From Mercurialis annua (lineage: Eukaryota; Streptophyta; Magnoliopsida; Malpighiales; Euphorbiaceae), in NCBI RefSeq assembly GCF_937616625.2, contig NC_065575.1, positions 6,269,501 to 6,333,500 on the forward strand: 64,000 bases of DNA, written 5' to 3'. The translations under genes were made by a program, and so were the position numbers. The notes under the pieces are model-generated. The model did not search any database. It was not told the origin of the DNA and worked only from the letters and a program-made list of their open reading frames with translations. This document shows, piece after piece, positions 32,786-43,400 of this stretch. Each line of letters opens with the position of its first letter. The stretch's first letter is position 1.

Positions 32786-33114
32786 CATAAGAGAAAACGA
32801 GATATAATTTTTATATTTTCAAGTCGAACCAAATCAGGATAATTTATTTTATATTTTTTAAACGAATTGAACAAACCAAACTGGCAAAACTTAAACGAAC
32901 TGAAGTTTTTTTAATTTTTCCAAAACCGACCTGAACCAAACCAGATCAAAACATTAATATTTAATATTTTCAAATTGAATTGAAATAAAAAAAATGAATC
33001 TTCTTGAAATAACAAATTATACCGAATAAAACTAAAAAAAAGTTACTTTAAAAAAATGGTTTTTCGTGTTGATTTATTTATCCAGGATTACAGATTTCAT
33101 AGACTGTTTATGTG

Positions 33115-33325
33115 ATGGGGTAAAATGATCTTTTTCTCATTTATATTTTCATGGCAGTCCTAATGTTTTTAGGTGATTTAACTAAATTAATGGTTAATTA
33201 CCGGGATTATCTTATTAATCCTATTAAAAGTGGACTTGGACATGCTTTGGAAAGCGATAAAAATTACAAACATACACATATACAATTGAATATACATGCA
33301 AGGCCAAAGATACTTTTTAACCTTA
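33115..33325 (+). repeat. direct repeat, left copy
   Basis: From the tail of a GGTAAAATGATC MITE end through GCAGTCCTAATGTTTTTAGG to TACTTTTTAACCTT the sequence is nearly the same as 37533-37730. An open frame (FLGDLTKLMVNYRDYLINPI, then KSGLGHALES) is shared by both copies. I do not recognise the protein. Confidence 0.75.
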
Positions 33326-33419
33326 GAAAATGGTTTTTCGTATTGACAAGCCACTCAGAGTTTCTTAGTGGAATACTTTAGAGATATGATTAGTAATTTC
33401 AGCCACCTAAAGCCTAAAT

Positions 33420-36069
33420 AGCTAAAAGGAAGGGCAAGGGAAGAGTTGAAAGTTGATGTGAGTGACATCAGATACAAGAGGGTTAAGATAATTCTTATGG
33501 AAAAATAAGAAGGGGCTTATTTAGAGGAGTATGGTTTACTGTGGGTTTACAAAGAAGAGTTTCTGGCTACCGATCCATGAAGCACAATTGACTTGTTAAT
33601 TAATGGTATCACCCCAAATCAGTTTGGACCAATGTACATCTATTTCGATGTATTGAAAAAAAAGGATGGAAGGATGGTTGCAGGCCTATGATAAGACTTG
33701 ATGAGCCCTTTTTGAAGACCATTTGCAAAGGATAATTTCTAACTGCAGTTAGAAGGGATGGCAACAATCAGAGGTTTCCAATTGCTTGGGTAGTGGTAAA
33801 ATTAGAAACCAAAGCTACTTGGGCTTAGTTTTTGAAACACTTGACGAATGACCTTGATCTTAGAGATGACACTAACCTGAAAATGATCACTGATATACAA
33901 AAGGTTAGTTTCATATTTTTCTAGTTCTTAAAACTGTTTTTTTATTTAAGGATGTTTTTGATCCTATATTGTAAAGTTTAGGGGTGTTTTTAATACTATA
34001 GTGTAAAGTTCAGGGGTGTTTGTGATACTATTGTTTTATGTTTAAGGGTGTTTTTAATACTATTATTCTTTTTACACGGCCTGCTTACAGCCATCAAAGA
34101 GGAGTTCCTTGAGGCAGAACACATATGATATGCAGAACACATATTCATGATGTGGCAGAAAAGATGGAGTGGGGGTGATTTTAAAAAAGAATTTTGGATG
34201 TGTGCCAGGTGCACATTTGAAGAGTAATTCCATGACCAACTGGAGAAATGGATGCTTTAGGTAATGGCTTTGTTCAACACCTCCTAACTTATATACCGCA
34301 AACATGGTGCAAGACCTATTTTGCATACCATTCTAAGTGTGATGTAGTGGATAATAATATGTGTGAGTCCTTCACTGGGGGATTTTTTAGATGCTAGGGA
34401 AATGCATATACTGTCTCTTTTTGTTTGGATTAAGAAAGATGCAATTAATAGGATCCACAAAAAGAGAATGGAGTGTGTGAAATGGTTTACAGATTTCAGT
34501 CCTGGTAGTGTTATGTTGCTAGAAAAAAAAATATGAGTAGGACTTGCAACTGTCATGTAGAGTTTAATGGGAAAAATGCTTATGAGGTGTCAGAGAATGA
34601 GAATAGGCATATTGTTCATTTGAGTACTAGGAGTTGTACTTATAGGGTATGGAATTTGACTGGAATCTTATGTCCACATGCCATATGTGCCTTACACCAT
34701 ATGGAAGTAGATTTGTTAGTAGGTATTGACCCCTAGTACTCTAAGGAAATATATTTGGCTAGCTATGCATATGTGATGCAGCCAGTGAAGGGTAAGGCCA
34801 TGTGGCCCATAATTGAGAAAGAACCTCTTATTTTACCTCAAACATACAAGTGAGCTTGCAGACCCAAAAAAGCTAGAAGAAGGGACAGAGAGGAACCCAA
34901 GCCTTCAGGAAAAATATCAAAGGCAGGGTATATTATGTCCTGCAGCTATTGCCATAGCAAAGGTCACAGTGCTAGAGGGTGTGATAAGAATAAAAATGGC
35001 ATTCCTATTCTTCCAAAGGATAAGAGAAAAAGTATAGTCCCTGGTAAAGATGAAGATGAACAAACTTCAGAAAAACGGGTTAGCAAAGTTTTTATGAGAA
35101 TTTTTTTAATACTGTAAATAATATGTTAAGGGTGTATTTGATCCTTATATTAATAGTTTAAGGGTGTTTTGATTCTTATGTTAATAGTATAAGGGTGTTT
35201 TTTTATTCTTATGTGTTTCATTATCCAAGAACAAGTACAGTCTGATTTTAGCATTCAGAATGGAACTCTTGTACCAAACCATGAGCAGCAAGCACCACCT
35301 GTGGCAAATAAGAAGAAAGGCAAAGCGAAGAAACACCCGACTAATACTGTCGTAGCACGACCATGTCGCAATAATATTACTAGACAAGTGTCATTTAATA
35401 TAAAGTTTTTAAATTATGTCTTTAGCTGTATTTCAGTATGTTAATCCTTCATGTTTTTAATAAATATTCTAGGTTGTTTGCTTTCAGTCTGATCAGCTTG
35501 GGGAGAGGATGGCAAGTTCACACAATCCAATACCAAGGGAGGTGCAAAGAAAAATACAACACAAAGCCAGCACTGTACATTATAAGGGGATGCCATTTTA
35601 TGGCAGATTTAGAGCAACTGGACCTTAGTGGAATGAAAATGAGCGCATCTCAACCAGTCAATTGGAATCTGAGGTTCAGAGGAGGATTGTGCAGATGCAG
35701 CAAACAAGGCAAAATGCTGAGTCAGCTCCTACTCCAGCCTTCAATAGCTTCTTCAGACATGCATCCTCTACATTATGTAGTATGGGTCCACAAGTTTTCT
35801 CAAGAACGGTATCTAGCCAAGCACTTTTCTAAACTGATTCCAACTCAGTCAATGTACCAAATCCTTTCTGCAATTTGTAGCAATCCACTTCCATGAGATC
35901 TCAACTATCACAAGATGACCAGTCAAGGGTACAGGGTGACTCACAACTGTCTGGAATGCAAAGGATGATCAACATGGGACCTCAACAACCGGCACAGAAG
36001 CAAAAGCCAAAGAAGAGAGTGAATACTCCTTTCAAGCAACCAACTCCTAAACCAAATTGGAAGCCATGA
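33420..36069 (+). pseudogene. MULE (MuDR-type) transposase, decayed
   Basis: Pieces in three frames, in the right order, spell a plant MuDR transposase. Around 33680-33900: GCRPMIRLDEPFLKTICKG, LTAVRRDGNNQRFPIAWVVV, LTNDLDLRDDTNLKMITD (DDE transposase core). 34080-34520: the later core (QTWCKTYFAYHSKCDVVDNN, MCESF). 34533-34700: a SWIM zinc finger (CNCHVEF...GILCPHAICALHH). 34936-34985: a CCHC zinc knuckle (CSYCHSKGHSARGC). The Gln/Pro/Lys-rich tail ends KKRVNTPFKQPTPKPNWKP and TGA at 36067-36069. Many stops and frameshifts make it non-functional. Confidence 0.85.
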
Positions 36070-36670
36070 ATAATTTATGTTTTTATTTTATTTTGTGTGT
36101 TCAAAACTGTTTGGTGTGTTTTTTTATAAAGTTTGTATGCACATTCTGGCTGTATATGCACAATGTGGTGTGAATGGAGGATATATTTTATAACCTCAAT
36201 AAGTAGGTTATTTTGGTAATATTACATTCAGGTGTTTTGTGCCATTGTGTGCACATTTGTTAGTGTCAAATTCAGGTGTTATGTTATTGTCTTTTTATGC
36301 TATTATCTATTTTTTTTATTATCTCTTTTTGTATAAACATGTTGTTTTCTCATATTACCTTGTGTTTTTAAGTTTAAAAACCACATGTTATTAAATTATT
36401 TATAGGGGGTATTTGATATGTTAATCATAAGTTTAGGGTATTGTTTGATCCAGAATATCAAAGTTAAGGGGTGTTTTTGATACTGTCAAATCTCAGGGAT
36501 GTTTTTGATCCTGCATTATTCATGTTCCAATATGGTTCTGTCATTTTCAAACAAGCAAGATGGGCTTCATACACACATCCACAACAACAGCAACACACAT
36601 TCATTCAATTCAAAGAAAATGTTTTCATTCAAAAACCAAAGAAATATACATATGATGCAAGTTGCAGTCT

Positions 36671-37128
36671 TCATATAACAGCTGCAATTACAAAAATAAT
36701 TACTAGCATCAACAGAATCAACATTGCACCAAAACTAGCAGCAACACACCAGAACCTGTTCTTGTATTTATGCCCCTCTTCTATAGCCAATTTGACCAAT
36801 TCATATGAATTTCTCATATCAACAGCATATTTTTGGTCTTCCCTTAACTTTAAGGTAGCTGAAATTCCCATGACCCATCACCATTTCATCAATTTCATCT
36901 AACAATTCATAATTACTTAAAAGGTTCTTCATCAAACCACTCAAATAATCTACAGCCAATCACACCTTTTTTACACCCATAAAATCTTCTTCCTGGATTT
37001 TCTCTCGTCCATGATTTTCTAATCGGAGCGTTAACAGAAAAAACCACATTTAGAGTAACGAGCTCTTCCCTGTTAATTATAATCAGGTCGTCGAGGGCGA
37101 TATTGTCTGGTGGTAGCTGAAGAACCAT
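36671..37128 (-). pseudogene. GRF zinc-finger protein with C-terminal membrane segment, frame-shifted
   Basis: The minus frame from 37128 carries APIRKSWTRENPGRRFYGCK, GCRLFEWFDEE, the core of a GRF-type zinc finger, but the first two ligand cysteines expected upstream are absent (VVFSVNAP). After a stop the other frames continue YELLDEIDEMVMG and then ATLKLREDQKYAVDMRNSYE, ending in a hydrophobic run (FGAMLILLMLVIIFVIAAVI) that looks like a membrane anchor. Two frameshifts are needed to join the parts. Such small GRF/TM proteins are common in plant genomes. It lies tail-to-tail with the MULE transposase, inside the same direct repeats, so it may be cargo of that element. Confidence 0.65.
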
Positions 37129-37335
37129 AGGAATTCAAACCACTCGACATCTTCAAACGACTAGGATTAGATGTTATGAACAAGAGTTAGCAGAAACTAA
37201 AATAAGAGTTAGAGTTTATATTTTACGCGATGAAATTATAGAAGATGGGAGACTAGGGTTCATGTTTTTGCAAATTGAAATTGAACAAGATAGGAAATTA
37301 GGTTTTTTGTTTAATTTGTGGATTTAATTGGGAAA

Positions 37336-37529
37336 AATGGATCAGTTTACTCCCCCTCGATTTGTTATCAAAACCAGCCGTTTTGATTGGTGGTTTGTCA
37401 AAACCATTTTTGTCTTTCACGCGACATGAGATTGGGGATGGGGGTTTTGATCTGATTTTGCCAAGTTCAATGTAAAAGTGATCATGTTTCCCAACTTTGA
37501 ACGTTTTTGATACTTTATACCAGGGGGGG
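37336..37529. mobile_element. short MITE, AAAGGATCACTTTACCCC family
   Basis: Begins AAATGGATCAGTTTACTCCC and ends GGGGGGTAAGTGATCCTTT, with the shared inner block AACGTTTTTGATACTTTATACC also seen at the right ends of 12421-13347 and 53966-54882. Confidence 0.6.
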
Positions 37530-37532
37530 TAA

Positions 37533-37735
37533 GTGATCCTTTGCTCATTTATATTTCCATAGCAGTCCTAATGTTTTTAGGCGATTTAACTAAATTAATG
37601 GCTAATTATCGGGATTATCTTATTAAGCCTATTAAAAGTGGAGTTGGACATGCTTTGGAAAGCGATAAATATTGTAAACATGCACATATACAGTTGGATA
37701 TACATGTAAGGTTAGAGATACTTTTTAACCTTGAA
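37533..37735 (+). repeat. direct repeat, right copy
   Basis: Copy of 33115-33325. The frame here runs on to 37825 (EEPECSALVLSYVYLCDRNL, DSFKTQRFLV), so the right copy keeps more of the original sequence. The 4.2 kb between the copies holds the MULE transposase and GRF relics. Confidence 0.75.
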
Positions 37736-37862
37736 GAACCGGAGTGTTCGGCACTCGTACTGTCGTATGTCTATTTGTGTGATCGGAATTTGGATTCGTT
37801 CAAGACACAGAGGTTCCTCGTCTAGTCAATAAAAACCCACAAATTCAAACCGGGGTCGATTC

Positions 37863-38789
37863 TGTTAGTGATATGCACTAGGTCAATCATGTTTGACCAT
37901 GTTTTGACTTTATCATTTTGTTATTTATTGATTGGCAATTTTTATCATTTTATATTAATGATTAAAATACTTGAATGGTTAATTCTTTCTAAGGTCATCA
38001 AGCATGTGACTTGATAGTAGAACCCTTAGGTTTAATAAATATACCATCTATCCCTAGTCTTAATACAACATTGAGACTAGTATGATGTTGACTGATGATT
38101 ATGTTTTACTAATCATGTATATGAGATATTAAGTCAAATCATAGGTGCTATTTGAGAAATAAGGCACTGGATGACCCACTGTGAGAATACTACATAGATC
38201 ACTGTCATAAGTAATTCTCATTACAGTTCGATTAGTATAATCCTTTGACCTTGAAATCATCATGGATTTCTACATAGTTATTTCATATTTTGATACAGTC
38301 TTACATTATCTTTAACAGGATAATGGAATAGATTGTCATTGGATATGAAAGTAACTATGTGAGAAATGTGAGTGACTGAGAAGGAATTTGTCCCTCATTT
38401 ATTTGAGTAAGATATCTATGGGCCCCTTGAAGAAGATAGACTGAAGGAAATGCATGGCCATGCTAATTGATAAGGAATTATCATTTTCAGTCTACTTAGA
38501 GTCAAGAAACTAATGATTGAATATTATAAGGATGACAGGACTATGCCTTATATTCAATCTGGATATCGAGTGATAAAGGGATTAAAATATTATTGTAAAT
38601 GGTTAAATCGGATTATCGATATTCGTATAACTTGGGTAGTCATAATGTCTTACTAGAGGCCACTTATGACTTGTGGGCTGAAATAGGGATTTCGAGCCTA
38701 CTGCCAACGTTATATGAATCTACAGGGTCGCACACTAAGAACAGGTCCAAAACAGTTATGGGTTGTACAAGCCCAATATGATTAAGTGA

Positions 38790-38832
<43 letters not shown>

Positions 38833-39362
38833 TATATATTAATTCGAAATTTAAGGATAAGTGTTTTCTTTAATTTATTATTTTTGGAAGATAATAAATA
38901 TAGTAATTAATATATATGGATAATTATCAAAAAGGAGTTTTTGATAAACATAAACTTGTAGAATTGCAATGAGATTGAAATTCGAATTTGTCTCAAACCC
39001 TAGTGTTGTTTATCACTATAAATACACATTAAGCAATTGGTTTGAGAATCACGAAATTCATTATTCACTAAATCACTAAAATTCGAAATTGCTTGTGAAG
39101 CAATAGTGCTAGCACACAAGCACTAGTTTTGGCTAAGGTCTGTTCGTGTGGATACTCGTAGAGGACGCGTTCTTTTGGAGGCGTTTCTGATCTGAGGCCA
39201 GGTATCACCAAAGTGAACCACCTCCTTCCTTCCTACATTGCTGTTGAATTCGACATACAAGTAAGTGCTTATTCTGTTAATTCGAATTACATGGATCTTG
39301 GTTTGGGTTTTTTAGATAAATTTTTGAAATCCCGCTGCGTTATGAACCAATAAAACCCAACA
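37863..39362 (+). mobile_element. 1.5-kb solo LTR with 5-bp target duplication
   Basis: Begins TGTTAGTGATATGCACTAGG and ends AATAAAACCCAACA. GATTC is present on both sides (37858-37862, 39363-39367). A TATA box (TATAAATACA, about 39018) precedes a leader-like region. No internal retrotransposon sequence adjoins, so it is the product of LTR-LTR recombination. Confidence 0.88.
39018..39027 (+). promoter_or_regulatory. TATA box in solo LTR
   Basis: CACTATAAATACACATT, a strong plant TATA context, sits about 340 bp before the LTR end. Confidence 0.5.
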
Positions 39363-39614
39363 GATTCCTCATGCAAACAAACCCGGAAGCACTTCTAGAA
39401 CTCTCTAGTCTCTAGCAAACTTGGTTTTTAGGGCTCATCTAATGTGGCAGCCCACAAATCTAATTTGGAATATCGATGCTTATTAGGAATGGTTCATTAC
39501 AATACGAAAAATAAAACCTACAACAATTATAAATTTTTGGGCTCGAGGCCCAATTCCAAACTCAAACGTGCCTGGAAACAAAAAAAACATTACGGAAATA
39601 AGAAAACGGATCTG

Positions 39615-39720
39615 GAAGGGTCTGGCGACAAAGAATAACAGCGCCAATTTGTGTGGCGTTGGCGCCACAAAAATGATGGTGGCGCCATCTTGTTGTGGCG
39701 ACGACGCCACCACTTGGCTC
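39615..39720. repeat. GC-rich cluster of TGGCGCCA units
   Basis: GTGTGGCGTTGGCGCCACA, TGGTGGCGCCATC and GTGGCGACGACGCCACCAC follow in about 70 bp of otherwise AT-rich DNA. The host element was not identified. Confidence 0.6.
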
Positions 39721-40482
39721 CAGGGAAAGTTTTCAAAGCTCGGGTTTACATGTAAAAAAGGACCGAAAATAGGTCAAAACACACGAAAACAATTTGTAAA
39801 GTTATGGAATTTTATTTATGTAAAAGCCTGGTTTTCAATTCTGTTTGAGCATTTTCAAAAATCAAAATAACCAAAAAACTAAACGAGAAAATAAAATAAT
39901 TTTTTAAATACATACATTTTTGGTATTTTAGTTTTTATTTCTTCATTTTATAGCTCATACATAGATTAACAAATTTCATACAATTTGCTAGTAATAAGCA
40001 TATATTTAGCCAATAATTTTTCAATGGTTAACTCAATTTCAATTTCAAAATCAAATCAAAATAAATATTTAGAAAATGTGAACGATCGGTTGATCGGTTT
40101 CAGCCGATTTTAAATCGAATTGGTTGATGCACAACCCTACTCGTAACGACTCTATTACCGATTGAGCTACACAAACTCCATATCCTCGTATAAATTAGCA
40201 TTCATACACATAGATCCAATATAAAAACACACGGTTAATTAGCATCATATGTAAGTCACTTTCTTTTATAAAGAATGCACAGATAAATTACGCACCACAA
40301 CATGAAAATTATCCATATTATGTGACATAAAATAACAGTCAAATATAATAAAATCCTGAAATGCCTCTTTCTGAAGAAATTTCAAACCAAAACTTAAACA
40401 AGAATAATCACTATACAAAAAATTTAATATCAATTAAATGTATGTATTCAATACTATATATAAATATATAAGCCATGAAATA

Positions 40483-43400
40483 TCAGGGTAGGTTAAAAAA
40501 CTTCCCTCGAGGAGTAGATCGGCTCCGCCTGAACTCAGGCATAGATGTATTGCCACCTTCCTTCACATTGCGGAATGTTATACTGGGAAGCTTGTTTTCA
40601 AATTTCCCTGCCAGCAATGGTTCCACAGCTTGCACAATTCCTCTGTATAGCATTGCAATAGTGTAGATTACATAAATTTACGAAAATGCAAACGCTGAAA
40701 CAGAAAACAGCGGAACGCATTTTATACTAGAATAAGTTATATATGTAAAATTTTGAAGTTTCGAAAGTGTTTCTGGAAATGCGAACGCTGAAACATACAA
40801 AAGTGATACCACAAATTTATACAAAAATGGGGTATTATAATATAACATTTCAGAGTTTCAAAAGGCATGTTCCGGAACTGTAATCTCAAATGCCGGAACG
40901 GAAAACACCAGAATGATTATATAAGAATAAATTATATATAAAAAATTTCGGAGTCTTAAAAGCGTTTCCAGAAATGCAAATGCTGAAATAGAGGAAACCA
41001 CAATTATATGTACATGAATAAGTCACAAAAATTAACTTTTAGAGTTTCAAAAGCATGTTCAAAAACAGAAATGAAACGCCAAAATGTATTACTCCACGCC
41101 GACATGTTCAAATCCAAGGCCTCACTAGCTTCTAAACATTAAAACCTGAACTGAAATTATGATCATACCTTGGTTCAAGATTTTGAGAGTTTCTTGAGAA
41201 GTTCTTTTGAAGCTTCTTTATCTTTTCAATAGCATTTTCAGGCTCTGAAAAGTCACTCTTCCGTGATTCCTCTATCTTTTCAATAGCATCCATATTAGAA
41301 GAAGACATTATCATCCCTGCATCAAACTTCTGAAACTTAACAGGCAATTGATGCTTTGCCTTAGTCTTACTTTCATTTTTGGTTTTTCTAATTCCTCCTT
41401 GTCTTATATTAAGAGCTTGTTTAAACTGTTCCTCTTCGTGTTCTGCGTATATTTTCCTAGAGATGCTCTTGTGAAGGTTAAATAATGTATTCGATGTGTT
41501 ATCCGGTTTTGCTGCTTCTGTTGATGTGGTTACTGGCATTGTAGCCACGGATTTATTAACAGGTATTCTAACCGGAAAGACTACTCTTTCAACTGCTTCA
41601 GCTTTGATCCTACTCCTACTATTAGCTCCTCTATCCGTTGAAATGGATCGCCTAACAGGAGGAGATGATATCCTTTCTTCAATAGAAGGGAATTTCAGCT
41701 GTGTTTCCTTGTCTGGGAATGCTGAAGGAAATCTTGACCTTGTTTGCTTGCCAGAAGGGCAACTTCTAGGCTGAAAACTTGAAGATTTCAGCAACACGAA
41801 TAACAAAAATGGAAGAAAATAATTGACTTTATTTCTTTTACCTCATCATTTGGTCGGTGGCTAGTCTCAGATTTTACATTGGAGCTTGTAGTACCATATC
41901 TTGGCATATAGAATGGAGAAACTGCTCTTGGTTTCTGAGTTTCTGTTGCGTTTCTAATATTTCCAGCTTTCGTTTGTTCTAATTCCAATTCTTTTTTCTC
42001 CAACATGTCTTTCAAATTTGATATCTGTGCAAGGATAACAATAAGTGTTTCTTCAAAAAGTTTAAATTTGTTGGAGATAAATAAATCCCACATACAATAA
42101 TTAAGAGAAACTCAAATGACTTATAACGGTTAATGGTCCGTAATACAAGTCAACTGATTTTGTATAAGATGACTTCTAACTTCATTATCTGTCCTTTAGA
42201 GCCCATTAAATCTCTACATAGTATTAGAGCGTGAAACAGTTTCATTACGGAATAATTCTGGACTAGTAGTAGTACATAAAGATCTGCAGTTAGGCTAGCA
42301 GATGAGACTAGACCCGGCTAGCATATGAGATCAGATTTAGACATAGACCCGTTAATGATGTTGAAATTCAAGGGATGGATTTAGAAATGTTAATCATGTT
42401 AAGCAAGTCAGTTGCAGAAGTCCTATAGTTAGACTAACAGATGAAACTAGAACTGTTAATGATCTAAGATCTGATAGAGTCAGGTCCCCATCGAATAATT
42501 AAGTCAAAATTAAGATGGAAGCTGCCTGAGCCGAGAAAATCTCACCTCATCTTTAAGTTCTCGAATTTCGCCAGTTTCTTTGTTCGTTCGAGCTGCTCCA
42601 AGTTCGATAGATGCAACTCGCTCAGCAAATTTCAGTGTACTAATTGTCTCCCCAATAGCATTAACTTCAGGATTTATATGCACTAACATCAATGTTTTAG
42701 CCTGCCCACCTGAACACAAAATGCAAAACACTTAACAAGAGCAAATGAATTCTAATTTAAAAAAGAATAAGAAAAATTCCAGTACATACCTAGAGAGTCC
42801 TGTAAGACTTGTGTAAGCTTGCTGTTCCTGTAAGGAACATGTGCATTCTTCTGTGCAAGAGCAGATATCACATCTCCGAGAGCAGAGAGAGATCGATTAA
42901 TGTGTTGAGCTTCTCTTAATCTCTCACCTACAGCTTCAGACTTATCCACTCTTTCACTTCCTGCTAAATCCACTAGATGAAGGCAGCCTCTAAGTATGTT
43001 TCCAGAAACTAACTCTTTTCCGAGCACATGAACTGTCAAAATGCTGCAGTTCCACACATACAAGAACCATTATTCAAAATCATTTCCAGAAATGATTAAA
43101 TTTTGCAGTTTCATAAGTATTTCCAGAAATGGAAATGAGATACGGAAATATAGAACTCGAAAAGCTTTCGTACAACATAGCTACACCAAATCAATACTAT
43201 ACTATGTTGCACCGAGAGGGAAAAGCACTAATGAAGGATAGATACTGAAACTGAAAATAGCGAAATATAATTTTCACAAGAAAATATTAATTATAAAGTA
43301 TTTTCAGAAACGAAATGTCAAAAAATTGGACTCGGCAAGTTTCTGTACAGCATAAAAGTTGTAATTGGTGATGGAAAACAAAAAAAATTCTACCTATGTG

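Noticed and set aside
34072..34556. Minus-strand frames of 84-90 codons
   Set aside because: They are antisense to the MULE transposase relic, which explains the sequence.
36471..36902. 143-codon plus-strand frame
   Set aside because: It is the complement of the GRF zinc-finger relic, whose minus-strand content is recognisable.
41132..41168. C-terminus of KIN-14 at the in-frame stop at 41132
   Set aside because: A GTATGA donor at 41168 joins in phase to a conserved last exon (40483-40642) that is duplicated elsewhere with its frame kept, so the stop is intronic.
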